From contig CANTUZ010000001.1 in NCBI GenBank assembly GCA_947846985.1, forward strand, positions 113,849,757-113,913,756: a stretch of 64,000 nucleotides of DNA. Direction: 5' to 3'. A program made the translations under genes and the position numbers. The notes beneath the pieces are model-generated. The model was not told where the DNA came from. It searched no databases and saw only the letters and a program-made list of their open reading frames with translations. Shown piece by piece: positions 12,071 through 24,078 of the stretch (within the stretch, counting starts at the first letter, position 1; each line of letters opens with the position of its first letter). This DNA comes from Fratercula arctica (lineage: Eukaryota; Chordata; Aves; Charadriiformes; Alcidae).

Positions 12071-12104
12071 CTGCAAGAAATGATATATCTACTAGTGTCA
12101 ACAC

Positions 12105-13385
12105 TGCAGAAGGTTATAAATGTACTCTAAGATGAAACTGTCAGCAAATAATCCTAACATTTGCTAACACAGTCAAGAGAAGACTGTTTAAAACAGACAG
12201 ATTGTTATTTACAGCTGTGCCAGATGGGGCAGTTTGAAAAATGTTTAACTGCTCTTTAGTTAAAATTTAAAATATATTCTTCAACATCTTTGAATATTTT
12301 TAAATTGGGGAGGTGGGCTTTTTTGAGTAAAATTTATTTGTAAATATTTTTATGTTCCCACTGTCAAATATAGTTATATGTGCCTGTAAATAAAAGGCAA
12401 ATTGCCTACGGAAAACTATTACTGGAGCTCACACAGCAGAAACATTAAATATTAACAAATGAATACATCAATTTCAGTACAAAGTGGCTGAACTTTGTGG
12501 GAAACTTGTGTGTTAGTTATTGTAATAACTAAATTATTTGAACATGACATTTATACTGCACTATACATTGGAGGGGATTAGTGCCATCTGTGTGTCTAGC
12601 TCTCAGATAAATGGTCATGACAAACCTTTAAGGAAGGGGCACTGGGGTGGTGTTTTGATGCAGTGTTATATTTATTTGGACCCTCCAAATCAACTGCAGG
12701 TCTCTGCTGTTTTCTTCTACCCTTTTGCAATACCCCATGAGAAATGTAAAGTCATTTTAACAACAGATTGTATCAGAATAGCCGAACCGATGGGGCAGAA
12801 ACACTGTGGCACGCAGAGCTGGACACAGCTTTATGGCTTAAAACTAAAGGAAGCATTAGTTTGTCTAGAAAGACAGAAGCAATCAGTAAAAGAGAACTGC
12901 AGTGTTCTCATCACACCTTCAAGCAAACCACTAGACAGCTAGTTCATACTTGAGCAGCAAGCTATACTGTTTTACAAGCCTTTAACAATTTTGTTAACAG
13001 TGTGCATGTACAGGTCATGTAGCTGGTGAATATGCCTGGGTCTATATGGATATTTTTTGCCCCTCCAAAACAGGTATGCAGACTAAAGCAGCTGAACTGC
13101 ATAATTATCTTCCATTGCCCCTTGGATATGATTCAGCTCAGATCTTCAATGAGATCTCTGGGGATGTTGAGACTTCAGTCTTTGGGTTATCTTGCTAAGA
13201 CTTCTAGCAGTGCTATCAACTATTTTGTGAAGTACAGCCTCTGATCCACTGAAATCTGGGGAAAACTAATTTTACACACATTGAAACAGTGATTTTTAGC
13301 CTGGGCTGCATTTGAAATGGCAGCAGGAGATACAGGGAATTGACTTGTCTTCTACTGGCAAGCAGTAAAAAGAGGAGGTACTGCA
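12105..13385. other. AT-rich non-coding DNA
   Basis: No gene is recognised. The exact inverted repeat TTAGTTATT / AATAACTAA occurs at 12513-12521 and 12524-12532. The 134-codon plus frame at 12538-12942 overlaps another open frame and shows no domain. A TAAATATT-rich block lies around 12260-12360. Confidence 0.5.
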
Positions 13386-14030
13386 GAGGATGAATACTTG
13401 AATATTCTCCCCTTTTTACCCCATCACCCCCTTGCACATGCTCACTCTCCACTTAGAGACAGAGCTCAGAGAGAAAGCAAGCAGAGAGAGGAGGAAGGCA
13501 GCAAAGACAGCAACTCTTTTATTTGGGGGAGAAGAAGGAGAATGCCTACAGCACCCACAGTACGCAAGCCAGTGGATCTCTTTCTGGACCACGCAAACCA
13601 AGGGGTGCAAGCCGACCCATGTTCCAACTCCTCAGGAGCCTCCAGAGCAGGCTCAGCCAAGGTCACTTGGCTGTACACACAAGTTGTACTACAAAATAAA
13701 AGTAGAGCCAAGGACGAAATCTTGCCCTGAGGCACAGGGCTTCAGGAGGACTCCCTTCCCTATGGCACACCAGGACATGATTCCTCTGTGTGGTCCTGCA
13801 GTTCAGAACGCCAAAAATCACACCACCATGGGGTTTCGGGTGCCATGCTGAGGGGTGGCACAAGGACACAGGGGCTGCTGGGGTGGTGGTAGGACTGCCC
13901 CAAGCACAGAGCAAGCCCCATCCTTTATCTGTAACCCACAAAACCATGAGGGAACTCTCCTACCCTCTGTGGCAGGGCTTTCTCTGCTCTTGGCCTCACA
14001 TGTTCAAAGAGGAAGATAAAGTGATTTTTG
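13386..14030. other. GC-richer segment with overlapping open frames, unassigned
   Basis: This block is clearly GC-richer than its surroundings and keeps frames open on both strands (13398-13730 and 13432-13851 plus; 13466-13735 and 13663-13947 minus). Overlapping open frames on both strands are the signature of low stop density, not of a gene. None of the translations shows a known domain. A purine-rich tract covers about 13457-13510. An unrecognised old retroelement or an untranslated exon is possible. Confidence 0.35.
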
Positions 14031-15865
14031 TTTTTAGATGCACATAACACAGTAATACAGTGCATCAATATGCATAAAAGTCCTCAAGTTTTCATTTTGG
14101 TGCACACCAGTAGCTCAGTTTTCTCTCATGGCATTGCCTAAAGCATGAATTTTAGCACAGCTGTAGAGTAGAATCTTTGACTTACCATTGGTATTTTAAA
14201 TACTATGTCTTCCCTGCACAAATTCTTATTGCAAGTGTAGGCATTTTGGATGTATGTCTAAGAAAACCAAGTGAGAACTTGGTCTAACCTTTTATTTGTG
14301 CCAAGTAGCTTAGACATATTCATTACTTTATTAGCGGTTAAATTATCTAGCCTGTGTACTATTTCTACTGTTATGAGCTGGAAACACAAATTGCAAGATT
14401 CTTGTAAAGAGGGAGCAATATTCTTTATCCTTTTTCACTTCTGGTTTATCACGGGTGGGGTGTGGCACTGTTTCAGTCACTTCTTGTATAGACCCAAATC
14501 TCCTGTGATTGTAATTTGTCTTTTACTTGTCCTAATCTTCAGTACAGACAAGCAGAAATACAAGCAGGTCTAACATTTCAAACTTGCAACCAAAAATGGT
14601 TCTGGGTTTTTTTGTTTTTAATATGGTACCAATAAAAGTAGCCTCTACCATTCAGGAAGAGTTAGGAGTCAGAAAATGCAGTATTCCAGCTGGACAAGTT
14701 TAAGATGAGTATTTCTTTTGTTTTATTTTCCAACTACAGTCGCTCTAATGGCAATGGTAGAAGTGTTAACACATTAGATCAATATCCAAATGACTTCTAC
14801 TCTTTTGTTCCTTTTTTACGCTTCAATAGATGAACAGGGAAAAGGAACAATAGGGAACAGAAAGAAAAAAAAGCCCTAAGAGACCTGAAAGCTGAGCTTA
14901 AGTTCTCTTGTTCTCATTTAAAAATTAAATTTGCAAAATGATAAACCCATAGTTGTTAACTCATGGTAGTTTCACATCTGGCATAGTCTTTTGAGTGCTG
15001 TGCACATCTCGGGAAAGGTCTACAACCTGTTTTTAAAGTGCTCACTTGAGACAAAGACTAACTAAATAATGTATATTCTGTATTCTAGTTGAATATATAC
15101 CTTCAAAAAAGATGCGTTATTAGGGAACATGAGTTTTCCAGGACTGCGGAAACTACAGCAAGTCACAGCAACTGGAGACTTCTCGAACAGTTAAAGGCCC
15201 CCTAAAAGACCTAATTTCTAGTGGCTCCTGATTTTCGCGAAGAGCTGCTGCTGAGCACAGGTCTGTACTCTCTAGTCAGAGCTGTGAAGGTCTACCAACC
15301 CCAAGGTAGAACCTCAGATATTTGATTCCTGCAGGAGGTTTCAGGCTAAGGACATCCAAATAATATGAGCTACCTAGCACCTCCACTGCCAGGTGGGTTC
15401 TTGACTGTATGCTTCAGTGCATTACACAGGAATTGCCCTATGTCCACTGTCTCAGTAGGAAAAAACCCCTAGCTTAGTAGGTGAGATTTGCCAAGTGGTA
15501 TCGCTGATCCACTTCAAAGCACATCAGATTTATCACAGCCAATATTCAGCCCAGACATGTATTCATACAAAAGACAGTAATTCATCAACCATGTATTATC
15601 TATAAATCTATTACTTTATGAAGTTTTATCAATGTCTGCCATTGCTCGAGACAAGATTTTTCACATGTAACTGAGAAACCTCTGTCCGAGCAGGTCATCC
15701 TCTGCTCTCTGTAGGCAATGAAGAGAAAGAGACAGAATGCAAGTCTTCTCATTGTTTTAGACATTTTATTTTCAGATGCAAAGCCCTGCACCCTAGAAAG
15801 GCTACTGAATATAAATGGAATGCAAAAAAAAAAACCCCAAACTCTATAGATGAGCACATTTCATG
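14031..15865. other. Unique AT-rich non-coding DNA
   Basis: No gene is seen. The sequence is AT-rich with short chance frames. An isolated TTCGCGAA palindrome at about 15235-15242 is notable only because CpG is rare here. The boundary at 15865 is where CR1 similarity begins. Confidence 0.55.
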
Positions 15866-16302
15866 CATCCAAAGAAGAGTAAAAAAGCTGGTGAAAGCAC
15901 AAGTCTTATGAGGAGTGGCTGAGGGAGCTGGGGTTGTTTAGGCTGGAGAAAAGGAGGCTGAGGGGAGACCTTATCTCTTTCTGCAACTACCTGAAAGGAG
16001 GTTGTAGAGAGGTGGGGGCTGGTCTCTTCTCCCAGGTAACAGGCGATAGGACAAGAGGAAACAGCCTCAAGTTGCACCAGGGGAGGTTTAGACTGGGTAT
16101 TAGGAAAAATTTCTTCACCGAAAGGTTTGCAAGCACTGGAACAGGCTGCCCAGGCAAGCGGCTGAGTCACCACCCCTGAAGGTATTTAAAAGGACAGGTA
16201 GATGTAGTGCTGAGGGACGTGGTTTAGTGGTAACTTGGCAGTGTTAGATTAATGGCTGGTCTCGATGATCTTAAGGGTCTTTTCTAACCTAAATGATTCT
16301 AT
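15866..16302 (+). mobile_element. CR1 LINE, 5'-truncated fragment, plus strand
   Basis: The fragment starts within the ORF2 C-terminal region and runs to the tail: GAGGAGTGGCTGAGGGAGCT, then GTTTAGGCTGGAGAAAAGGA, then ATTCTAT near 16302. A stretch of 81 codons (15934-16179) still reads as CR1 ORF2, with [11 protein letters not shown] and [12 protein letters not shown]. It is on the plus strand, opposite to the copy at 3676. The fragment is moderately diverged, and the last part of ORF2 is interrupted. The 5' edge is approximate. It has no host function that I can infer. Confidence 0.9.
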
Positions 16303-18599
16303 ATGTCTACATTTAACCAAATTAATCTCTTCCCTGGAATTTTTCAGACTACACTGCTATCATTAGAAGTAGCAACTGCATCTCTTCTTTTAAATGGGTA
16401 GATTAGAATTGCTTAAAAATCATGCCCCTCTCAGTATTGTGCCACTTGAAATGCTGTGTTAAAGTTCCCCAAATAAAGGGACTCTCTTACAGTAAAAATA
16501 TTCTTAATCAGATTGAGCTGGCCCTGGACACTGAAAGCAGGATAGAGATCTTTATAGCTGATTCACAGAAGATGGATTGATTCTAAACACTTAGGAATAA
16601 AAAAAAAAAAAAAAAAAAATAAAAAAAACAACCCGACAAGCTCATTTCAGGGAAGTGTAATAAAAGATATAAACACTATGCTGAGCATAAAGGATGTCTG
16701 GCTGTCATCGGATCTGAAAACCTTTTAATTTTACAATGTATTCTCTTCCAGATGTAAAGATTGCTCACCCATGCTACCGTCTGTGATTTTTTTAGCTTCT
16801 AGCCTACAAGATTAATTAGCTGTTCATCAACCAAGGTGCATATAAGACACACTGCAAGACAGATTATATTGCTGCTATGATGGCTTTTAAATAAGAGGTT
16901 TCTGGCATTTTATATTTGTTGGATCTCATCTATCGATTGCTTAGCCTCAGTGCTAATGAACAAATAGTCTTTACTTAAATTACCCCTTCAAAATATCCTA
17001 CAAGAAATTCTTGACACACAAAACAATTCTTACACAGCATTTCTTTTCAGCATAAGCATTTCACTTCAGATATGAATTTTGTATGCAGCAATTTATTCCC
17101 TAGCTTTCTGTGAACTTGAATTTGTAAGGCTTTGGTAAATTTCTTAAGCTTTCAGAAGAACTCTTCTTCTGTTTGCCTGGTATGCTCAGCTGCCCACCTC
17201 CTCCTGTTATCAATGCATCTACATGTACGTGTCCCAGTGGCAGCAACAATGGTGTTTAGTTGGTCCTAATTTTAATCATCAAAACACTTTTGCAAACATT
17301 GTCTTTAGAAATTGCATGGGTAAGATTTCAGAGTATCATTAGTGCCTTTCACTACAGAAATACTGAGAAAAGTAGATGGCATAAAGCTTCTGAAGGAGCA
17401 AAAGTTTATGATAAGAACTCACATATCTGTAACATTCAAACTCTGTTCGAACCTCTCTTTCAACGCCAACCTCTGCTTTGGTGCCTTAAGTCAGAATGTA
17501 ATAACAACCCTCTTCTGAAGTATTTTTAAGTTATGTATCTTTTGGTGTAGAATTGGGCTGCTTTGCTTTTGTGCATCTAGTCAAGAACAGAACATATCTG
17601 CCCTTCCCTCCATCCTCCCCCTTCCCACAACCTTTTCAGCATCCCTCGCAGTTCAATATTCCTTGAGAAGGCAGAGATTTGTGTTTGGTCTCTGCAAGCT
17701 TATCAGATGTAGACTTGTGGGAGGCATGGATTGTAATTTTGTGTGATTTGTCATTATTGGGGAATAGAATAGTGGCTTTTCTTTGGTTAGAAATAGTCTA
17801 CTTTAAACATTATTTCTTAATAATTTCAAGTTTTTGCAGTTAAATGTATTTTGTTTGATTCTGCCATTCATACATTTAGCTCATAACTAAAAGATTACCT
17901 GATAAATAAATATTCTAGATACAGACAGGATAGCAGAGTAAAGTCTGGTAAAAAAAAAAAAGCTATAGTAAAACTTCAAGGTCATCTACTAGTATGGCAA
18001 TTTGGAGTGGTTGTTTTTAACAAGTGACTTGTTTTTGAAAGTATCTACTCAAAACAAACGTCAGTGATCAAATGATGTCTACACAATAAGAATCCATTCA
18101 CGACATTTTGTAGTATTTCTACTATATTCAAAATTTTATTTGTTTTGACTTTAACACATTTTAAATACATAAAAGTTTAGTAAGTCTGAGTACTTCAAAT
18201 TATCTTAGTTCTGCCTATTTTTTTTTTATTTATAACTTTAATGCAAAACAGTGGATATAGCAACTGAAACCGTGTCAGGGTTTGCGAGACTCTTGCAACC
18301 AAGACCACTAACTGCACGAACCACATTCTTAGCATTTCATATTCTGGGTCACATTTTAGGTTTTATATGTGGTTTGGGGAAGTTTGGAGGTTTTATTTGA
18401 TCAATGAAAGAGGTTTATGCTTTTTTACCCCTCAGATATGACCTTGCTGAATTCTGCCCAATATGACCAGAGCTCTTGAGTATCTATGCCGATAGGCAAT
18501 AACATGTTCTTATGATAAAAATGGAAGACATTTTTAGGAGACAGACTCATATGATTAGGGATCAATAGCAAGAATTCTTACTATTTCCATGGAGATTAT
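16303..18599. other. AT-rich non-coding DNA; poly-A tract; possible conserved element
   Basis: No gene is recognised. A 21-base A-run at 16599-16619 is followed by a further A-rich stretch to about 16630; I cannot tie it to a retroposed sequence. CAGAAGAA / TTCTTCTG at 17153-17160 and 17164-17171 form an 8-bp hairpin with a 3-base loop. The part at 16790-16990 (ATTAATTAGC, ATCGATT, several TAAT cores) has the look of a conserved non-coding element, which only alignment can show. Confidence 0.45.
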
Positions 18600-18965
18600 G
18601 TACTGGAGATGGCTTAAAGAAGGAAAATCAGGAGGTACTGGTCAATGATGATATGGCTGTGAGCTGCTAGTGTGATGCACTTGCCGAAAAAGCTAATGAC
18701 ACCTTAAGATGCTTTAGGCAAGATAGTTTTGAAAGAGAAGACTGTCCTTTGAAAGGCCTCACTGACACCCTATTTGGACTACTTTTCTGGTCACTTACGT
18801 TCTGAAAAAAATCAATGTAAGCTAGAAAGGGTACAGAGGAAGAAGAGAAACATTATTAAAGGAATGGATTATCCAGCACAGAAGTTACAAGAGCTTGGAC
18901 AGTCTTGTTTTACTAAACACAGCTGAGAGGGGGCAAACTGGAAGGTAAAAGAAAATCTATTTCAA
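18600..18965 (+). mobile_element. Old, strongly diverged CR1-type LINE fragment
   Basis: Despite heavy decay, the order of blocks matches CR1 ORF2: a segment like 'gtgatgcacttgccgaaaaa' (18673-18692), then ATTTGGACTACTTTTCTGGT, then AGGGTACAGAGGAAGAAGAG, then CAAGAGCTTGGACAGTCTTG, then AGCTGAGAGGGGGCAAACTG. These correspond to the region encoding the residues after the reverse-transcriptase core. Stops and frameshifts interrupt all frames. Edges are approximate, and the 3' tail is not recognisable. An old CR1 or related amniote LINE is the best explanation. Confidence 0.6.
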
Positions 18966-21900
18966 AGATAGCATCAGTAAAAGTTGAAGTAAATACAAAC
19001 TGGTAACGAATCAACCGAAACCAGAAGTTGGGAAAGAAAAAAAAAAAAAAAAAGTGTTTTCTTGCTTATCAGCGTGATCCGGATCAACGTTCTAGACAAA
19101 GCAGCTGGGACAAGTAACTTGCACTGTTTTAAGACAGTTCAATCATTTTAGGCTTATACACCCAAGAATTATGGCAGACAGAAAACTAAGTCTATTCTAC
19201 AGGTTCTTGAATTACTGGTGCAGTAGTACAGCCAAAAGATTTACTTGCACGACACCTATACTGTATTAAACCTATATACTGCATAGAAACCATTTGTTAA
19301 ACCTATTGAACCTATACGGTATCAAACCATCAGAATTTCTTTTGGTTACCTGACAACAGCAAGAAAGTTCTTTCTGCCAGCGACACATCGTTTGTTTTCC
19401 AAGTTCTTCTTTTTCCTCTGAATCCCGTGAGATTAAGCCTAGCGTGCCTTTCAGCATTCAGCTTTACTGCCCTGAAGTTGGACCCATCGATTGGCTGCAG
19501 CTAGAGACAGGCTGCAAGCAGCACGTGCCAGCCTGCCTACCGGCAGCCAGTCCCCTGGGCTGAGGCAGCAACTCCTCTCCACTTCCCTCAGGCTCAGCCA
19601 AACCACCTCAGCCCAAGCTGAAAAAAAGCAAAAAAGATGAGCCAAAAAAAACCCAACAACAACAACAAAAAAAAACCAAACCATGAGACCTTACCTTTAG
19701 CGTCAGATGCAACTTTAGAACTTCTGGACACTTCTCACGTCATATTATCTACTACTGCAAGTACTTAGGGCATTTACAATACTCTTATTTGTTCCATGGC
19801 TTCCGTTATTTTACTATATCTAGGCTGTATTTGTAACAGCATTATGAAGCAACTTGTTCCTGAACTGCTTGCAAACATGCAAAGTACATGTTTTGCAGAA
19901 CTTCTAAATCAGACACCTGTGGTCAAATAGCCTGTGCATGCAGGAGGCTGGAATAAGCCTTAAAAACCATTAATAGCACTTAAAAGAAATTTAATTCTGT
20001 AAAATAAATAGTTGTAGCTGTGAAACATACGTTTACATAAGTGCTCTGAAACCGCAGTTGAATTCTTTTGAAGCTGATACTGTTTACCTTAGGTAGGAGC
20101 ATTTTTCAAGCTGTTTGAAATAACTGGCAGCATGCCCTATAAAACTTACTCTGAGAAATTAGATTGCTAAAACACAGTAAAATGCCCAAATCAATTTCCT
20201 AATACTCTTCCAGCTCAGAGCCAAATTTTAACACCTCCCCCTCGACCAGCACCTCTGGCTGACAACTCCAGAGAGAAGCCTCTTTCTACTTACAATAATG
20301 TATTCAAATACTTACTGTACAGAGAAATCCCAGAGTGTTTCTTGCTCCCTACAGGAACACTTCTTGAGGGTCTTAGCCTCTCCCCAGCTTAATTTTGGAA
20401 ACTTTCCCTTCCCCAGGTGGCCTCCAAAAACCACCAGTTCCCTAACCTCCCTTCCCAGCCTACCATAAACAAGGACCAAATTGATTCTACACCATCCTGC
20501 TCCTTACCTGAGTCAACCACACAGGGCAGGAGGGAAGGCATTCAGCATACTATTTAATGAGGCTATTAATCATTAGAATTGTTTTTACTGAACAAAACAT
20601 GCTGCAAAACCAGTAGGCAGTAACGCTAACTATTATCATCTTGTTTCATGTGCAGTGACAAAGCAGTATGACCTAACTGCAGCTTTCCTGTAGTTCAGCT
20701 ATTGTAGATACCACAGCTCTGATTTTCAAGAATGGCCTTGGTGTTTGGACATGCTGCTGACAAAAACAATATGTGAATTGTGAGTTCAGTGTCATAGACA
20801 GCTTTAAAAATTAATTCATTCCTCTGGTTTTGTTTACTAAGATCTAAGATCTCTGGTTTTAGTTTTTTGTGATCACAATGCTTGCTGAAAGAGAAAGGGA
20901 ATCTCAGGTATGTATGCACAACAATTCCTTCTCAAAACAGGAATGGATCAAAGACAAGACCACTCTCCCATATAAATGCAGGACTGAATTCTACATAGGA
21001 GCAGAATTAGTATGCTGACTGAAAGCAAACTGGGGGGGGGGAACTATATCACTTATTTAATAATGCTTTTTCATTACAGTTTTCAAAAGTGTGATCTCCT
21101 TGAGCTACACGTTACTTCTGAAATGGTTTAAAACATGTAGTGGAAGTTCTAGATGTCGGAGTTACAACATAAGCTATCAAGGAAAACAATATATAGATAG
21201 ATACAAATCAAAACAGAGGAAGATGACCTATTTAATCATTTACATACGGCTGTAGTACATTATGAGATCTCATAAATACCAATCCCTGTAACATCAGAGA
21301 TTAATTTTCCTCATAGAGTAGCATCTTTAGAAGCAATCATATACCAATTAGTATTAATTAAGATCATAAAAGATGAAGTATCATACAGGAAGCAACTCTC
21401 TAGGGTGCGAAATAGTGTAACATCAGGTCTATAAAGCGTCTGCCTGCTTAACAGGTTGAATCACTGTCACATCTAAGCACCTTAATCCCACCCTGCCAGG
21501 TAGGAAGCTATCAGGATCCACACACAGTCTCTTGTATCCTGCAGGTACTCTCAACCTGTTTTTCATACTTCCTAGGAGTTTAGCAACGGAGTCCGAAACA
21601 CTGGTTTTAAACAAACTGCTGTAAGGATTTAGACCACGTTACCCAATGGAGCTCCAGTTTCTATATGTTGCTGATCACTTTTGAGTTCAGATCACAAAAG
21701 ACGTTCAAACTAGAGACTGAGGGAACCTAAGTATTCCCAGTGATGGGCCCTTCAGCTCCGAATTGTGCTTTGCCCTTTCAACAGCCACATCCTGGAGATC
21801 GGCATGGTCCCTCCACACTGCAAGTGTGTTCCTGGTGCCTTCTCATCAGAAAAAAAAAAAGAAAGAAAAAAAAAAGAGGAATTTGGAAAATAAGAATGAA

Positions 21901-24001
21901 ATATCTACAAATTATAATAGATGGTTACAATAGGGAAGGAGCTTTAGCAGAATCTTTGTTAGGGGAATTCGAGCCACCAGCAGCCCTGAAGCTAACATCC
22001 AGCAAGTAAAAAAGAGCTGACGACGAATGTCACAGCCCTGAGCCCAGCCAGCCAAAGCCCTCGAAGCAAGAGGCTGCAGAGCGTGCTGATGCACTCAGTG
22101 TCCTGACATCAAGTCTAATCCTTCTCTGGATAGAAAGGCAGGTCATGGAGGGGAGAGCAAGGTACAGGAGATAGTCAGTTCTCATCTATACATATATTGG
22201 AATGGGGTGAGAAGATAAATCAGTTTATTTGGAGGTGAGATAATTAAAGAGGTTTGAACAGAACATGCAGGGGAAAAGCAGCTAATTATGCAAAAAGAAA
22301 AAAAGAGGGGGAAGTAAAAAGACTCTGGTGTCAAAAACAGTAATTTATTGGAAGAAGAACATCAGCCAGCAGGTTGGACTGGACACTGGATGGAAAGCAA
22401 TGAGGAAGACGAGAAGGAAGAATGATATGAACAAAAAGAAGCAGCAGCTAATGGGACAAGTTTCTGTGAAAACAAGTGTAAAGCATTAGAGGTGCATATG
22501 CAGAAGTCCCTGCCGTGTAGAGGTCTAAACGGATGTGGGAGGAGAGTGGGGGGGTTCACACAGGCAAAATCTGACATCAGATACTGATTCTTGTCTACTG
22601 TCCAAAGTTGCGGAAACCCCTCCTAAAGAAAGCATGCTTTTACAGAGATAGGCTTATAATAATTTCTTCTCTTCAATCCCTGAATCCATCAAAGAAATTT
22701 AGGAAGAAACTGAAAATCATGCTAGTAAACACATTAAAAGGTGACTGTTAAAACAGATGTCATTTTAGTTTCTTTTCTCTTGCTAAACTCAAGAAAAAGT
22801 GTGAAACAGAATACAAAATGCTAAAGAGCTCTTTGCTAAAAGGTCATTTAAACCAGGAACTTCAAAAGATGTAAAGACACTTAAGTATTCTGTAGTAGCA
22901 GTCACTCAGCAAGGTGTCAGCAGTGAGAGACCTGTTCTATTAACGGATATCCCTCCAGACTATGCCAATACCTGAAACATTGAAAAACACTTAGTTATGC
23001 TTTTTTATTTTACAATGATCACAAAGCAAAGCCTTCCCTGGTTTCTAGGTCTTAGGCAACAAATTTCATCCAGTTTTGTAAGGAGATCTCTCCTGCAGAT
23101 GCTCTAGTGAACCTGCGGAGCTGAGTAACAAATGCTGGGCCTTATTCACAGCCCTGTAATCCTATTGACTCCTGAGGAGAAAGTGACACATGCAGTGGAG
23201 ATCAGAAGTACTTAGCAGCAGAGGCCTGGATCCCTAGAGACAAATGAACAGCAGAAGAAATGCTCTGAGGCATGAAACAGCCAGAAGTACAACTACAGAA
23301 ACTAGGTAAAGCCAAAGTCTGACAGAGTCTGGGTTTTGGCGTTAATGAAGAGGTTAAACAGTCAAAAGAAATCTTATTAAACACCTGTTCCTTGTGTTCC
23401 TTGCTGTTGCATCCAAATGTTATTTAAATTCTGTTCTTTCCTTAATTAGTTTTCAAGTTACAATATCATGTCACACTCACAGTCAGTATCTTGCTTCTCC
23501 TTCTAAAACCCAGAAAAAACTTTGCTTTTATTGAGAGCTACCTACTCTTGGTGCTTCAATCCTTCACTTATATAGAAATATATGCATAGATATAGATATA
23601 TACCTATAATAACCCTTATGATCTTGACAATCTATAGTAGCTGGATACTTTAACACACTATTCCTGTTCTTGTGAATGATGAGGACCAATATCCAGAGAT
23701 TTGAAGACACACAATATAAAAGTACTTTAAAATACTTTAAAATGCTCAGAACAAAAGCCCCCTCTAAAAAAAAAAAATGGTCAGCTGTATCTTGTCTTTT
23801 GCACAGGAGAGAAAGAGGCTGCAGTGATCTAAAGATACTAAAAGTGTCACTTAAACAGGCATCAGACAATTTACTGTAAACATAAGGGAAAGGTGTAGCT
23901 TGTAGCCTGCTCAGTTTTTGAGAGGGCATACACTAAGTCAGGGTGTATGCAGAAGACAGGAAGGAGGACAGGGGTGAAAAGAGAAGCCCTAGGAAATTGC
24001 C
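18966..24001. other. Unique non-coding DNA with tracts and small repeats
   Basis: No gene is seen across about 5 kb. Items noted are an A-run near 19038-19053, a (CAA)5 run at 19654-19668 within an A-rich stretch, the diverged direct repeat ACCTATAC(T/G)GTAT(T/C)AAA at 19254-19270 and 19310-19326, a G-run at about 21031-21041, a 34-base all-purine tract at 21848-21881, another all-purine tract at 22292-22316, and the tandem pair TACTTTAAAA at 23723-23742. A GC-richer patch at 19480-19620 has no exon signal that I can defend. Open frames are short and show no domains. Confidence 0.5.
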
Positions 24002-24078
24002 TTTGGCTTTTTTCTCTTCCCTCACACTTTTCTCCCTCACCTTTCATTTTTCCACTCATTTTTTCCCTCCCCACTCCT
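24002..24078. repeat. Polypyrimidine-rich tract
   Basis: A stretch of about 77 bases consists mostly of C and T on the plus strand, interrupted by a few purines. Such tracts can adopt non-B structures, and they also produce long open frames on the opposite strand, as here (23871-24116). No function is implied. Confidence 0.6.

Noticed and set aside
13432..13851. 139-codon plus-strand frame
   Set aside because: Two other long frames overlap it on the opposite strand and one on the same strand. There is no domain, splice context or codon pattern to favour it.
16599..16630. Long A-run that could be the tail of a retroposed gene
   Set aside because: No gene-like sequence, polyadenylation-signal context or target-site duplication could be identified around it.
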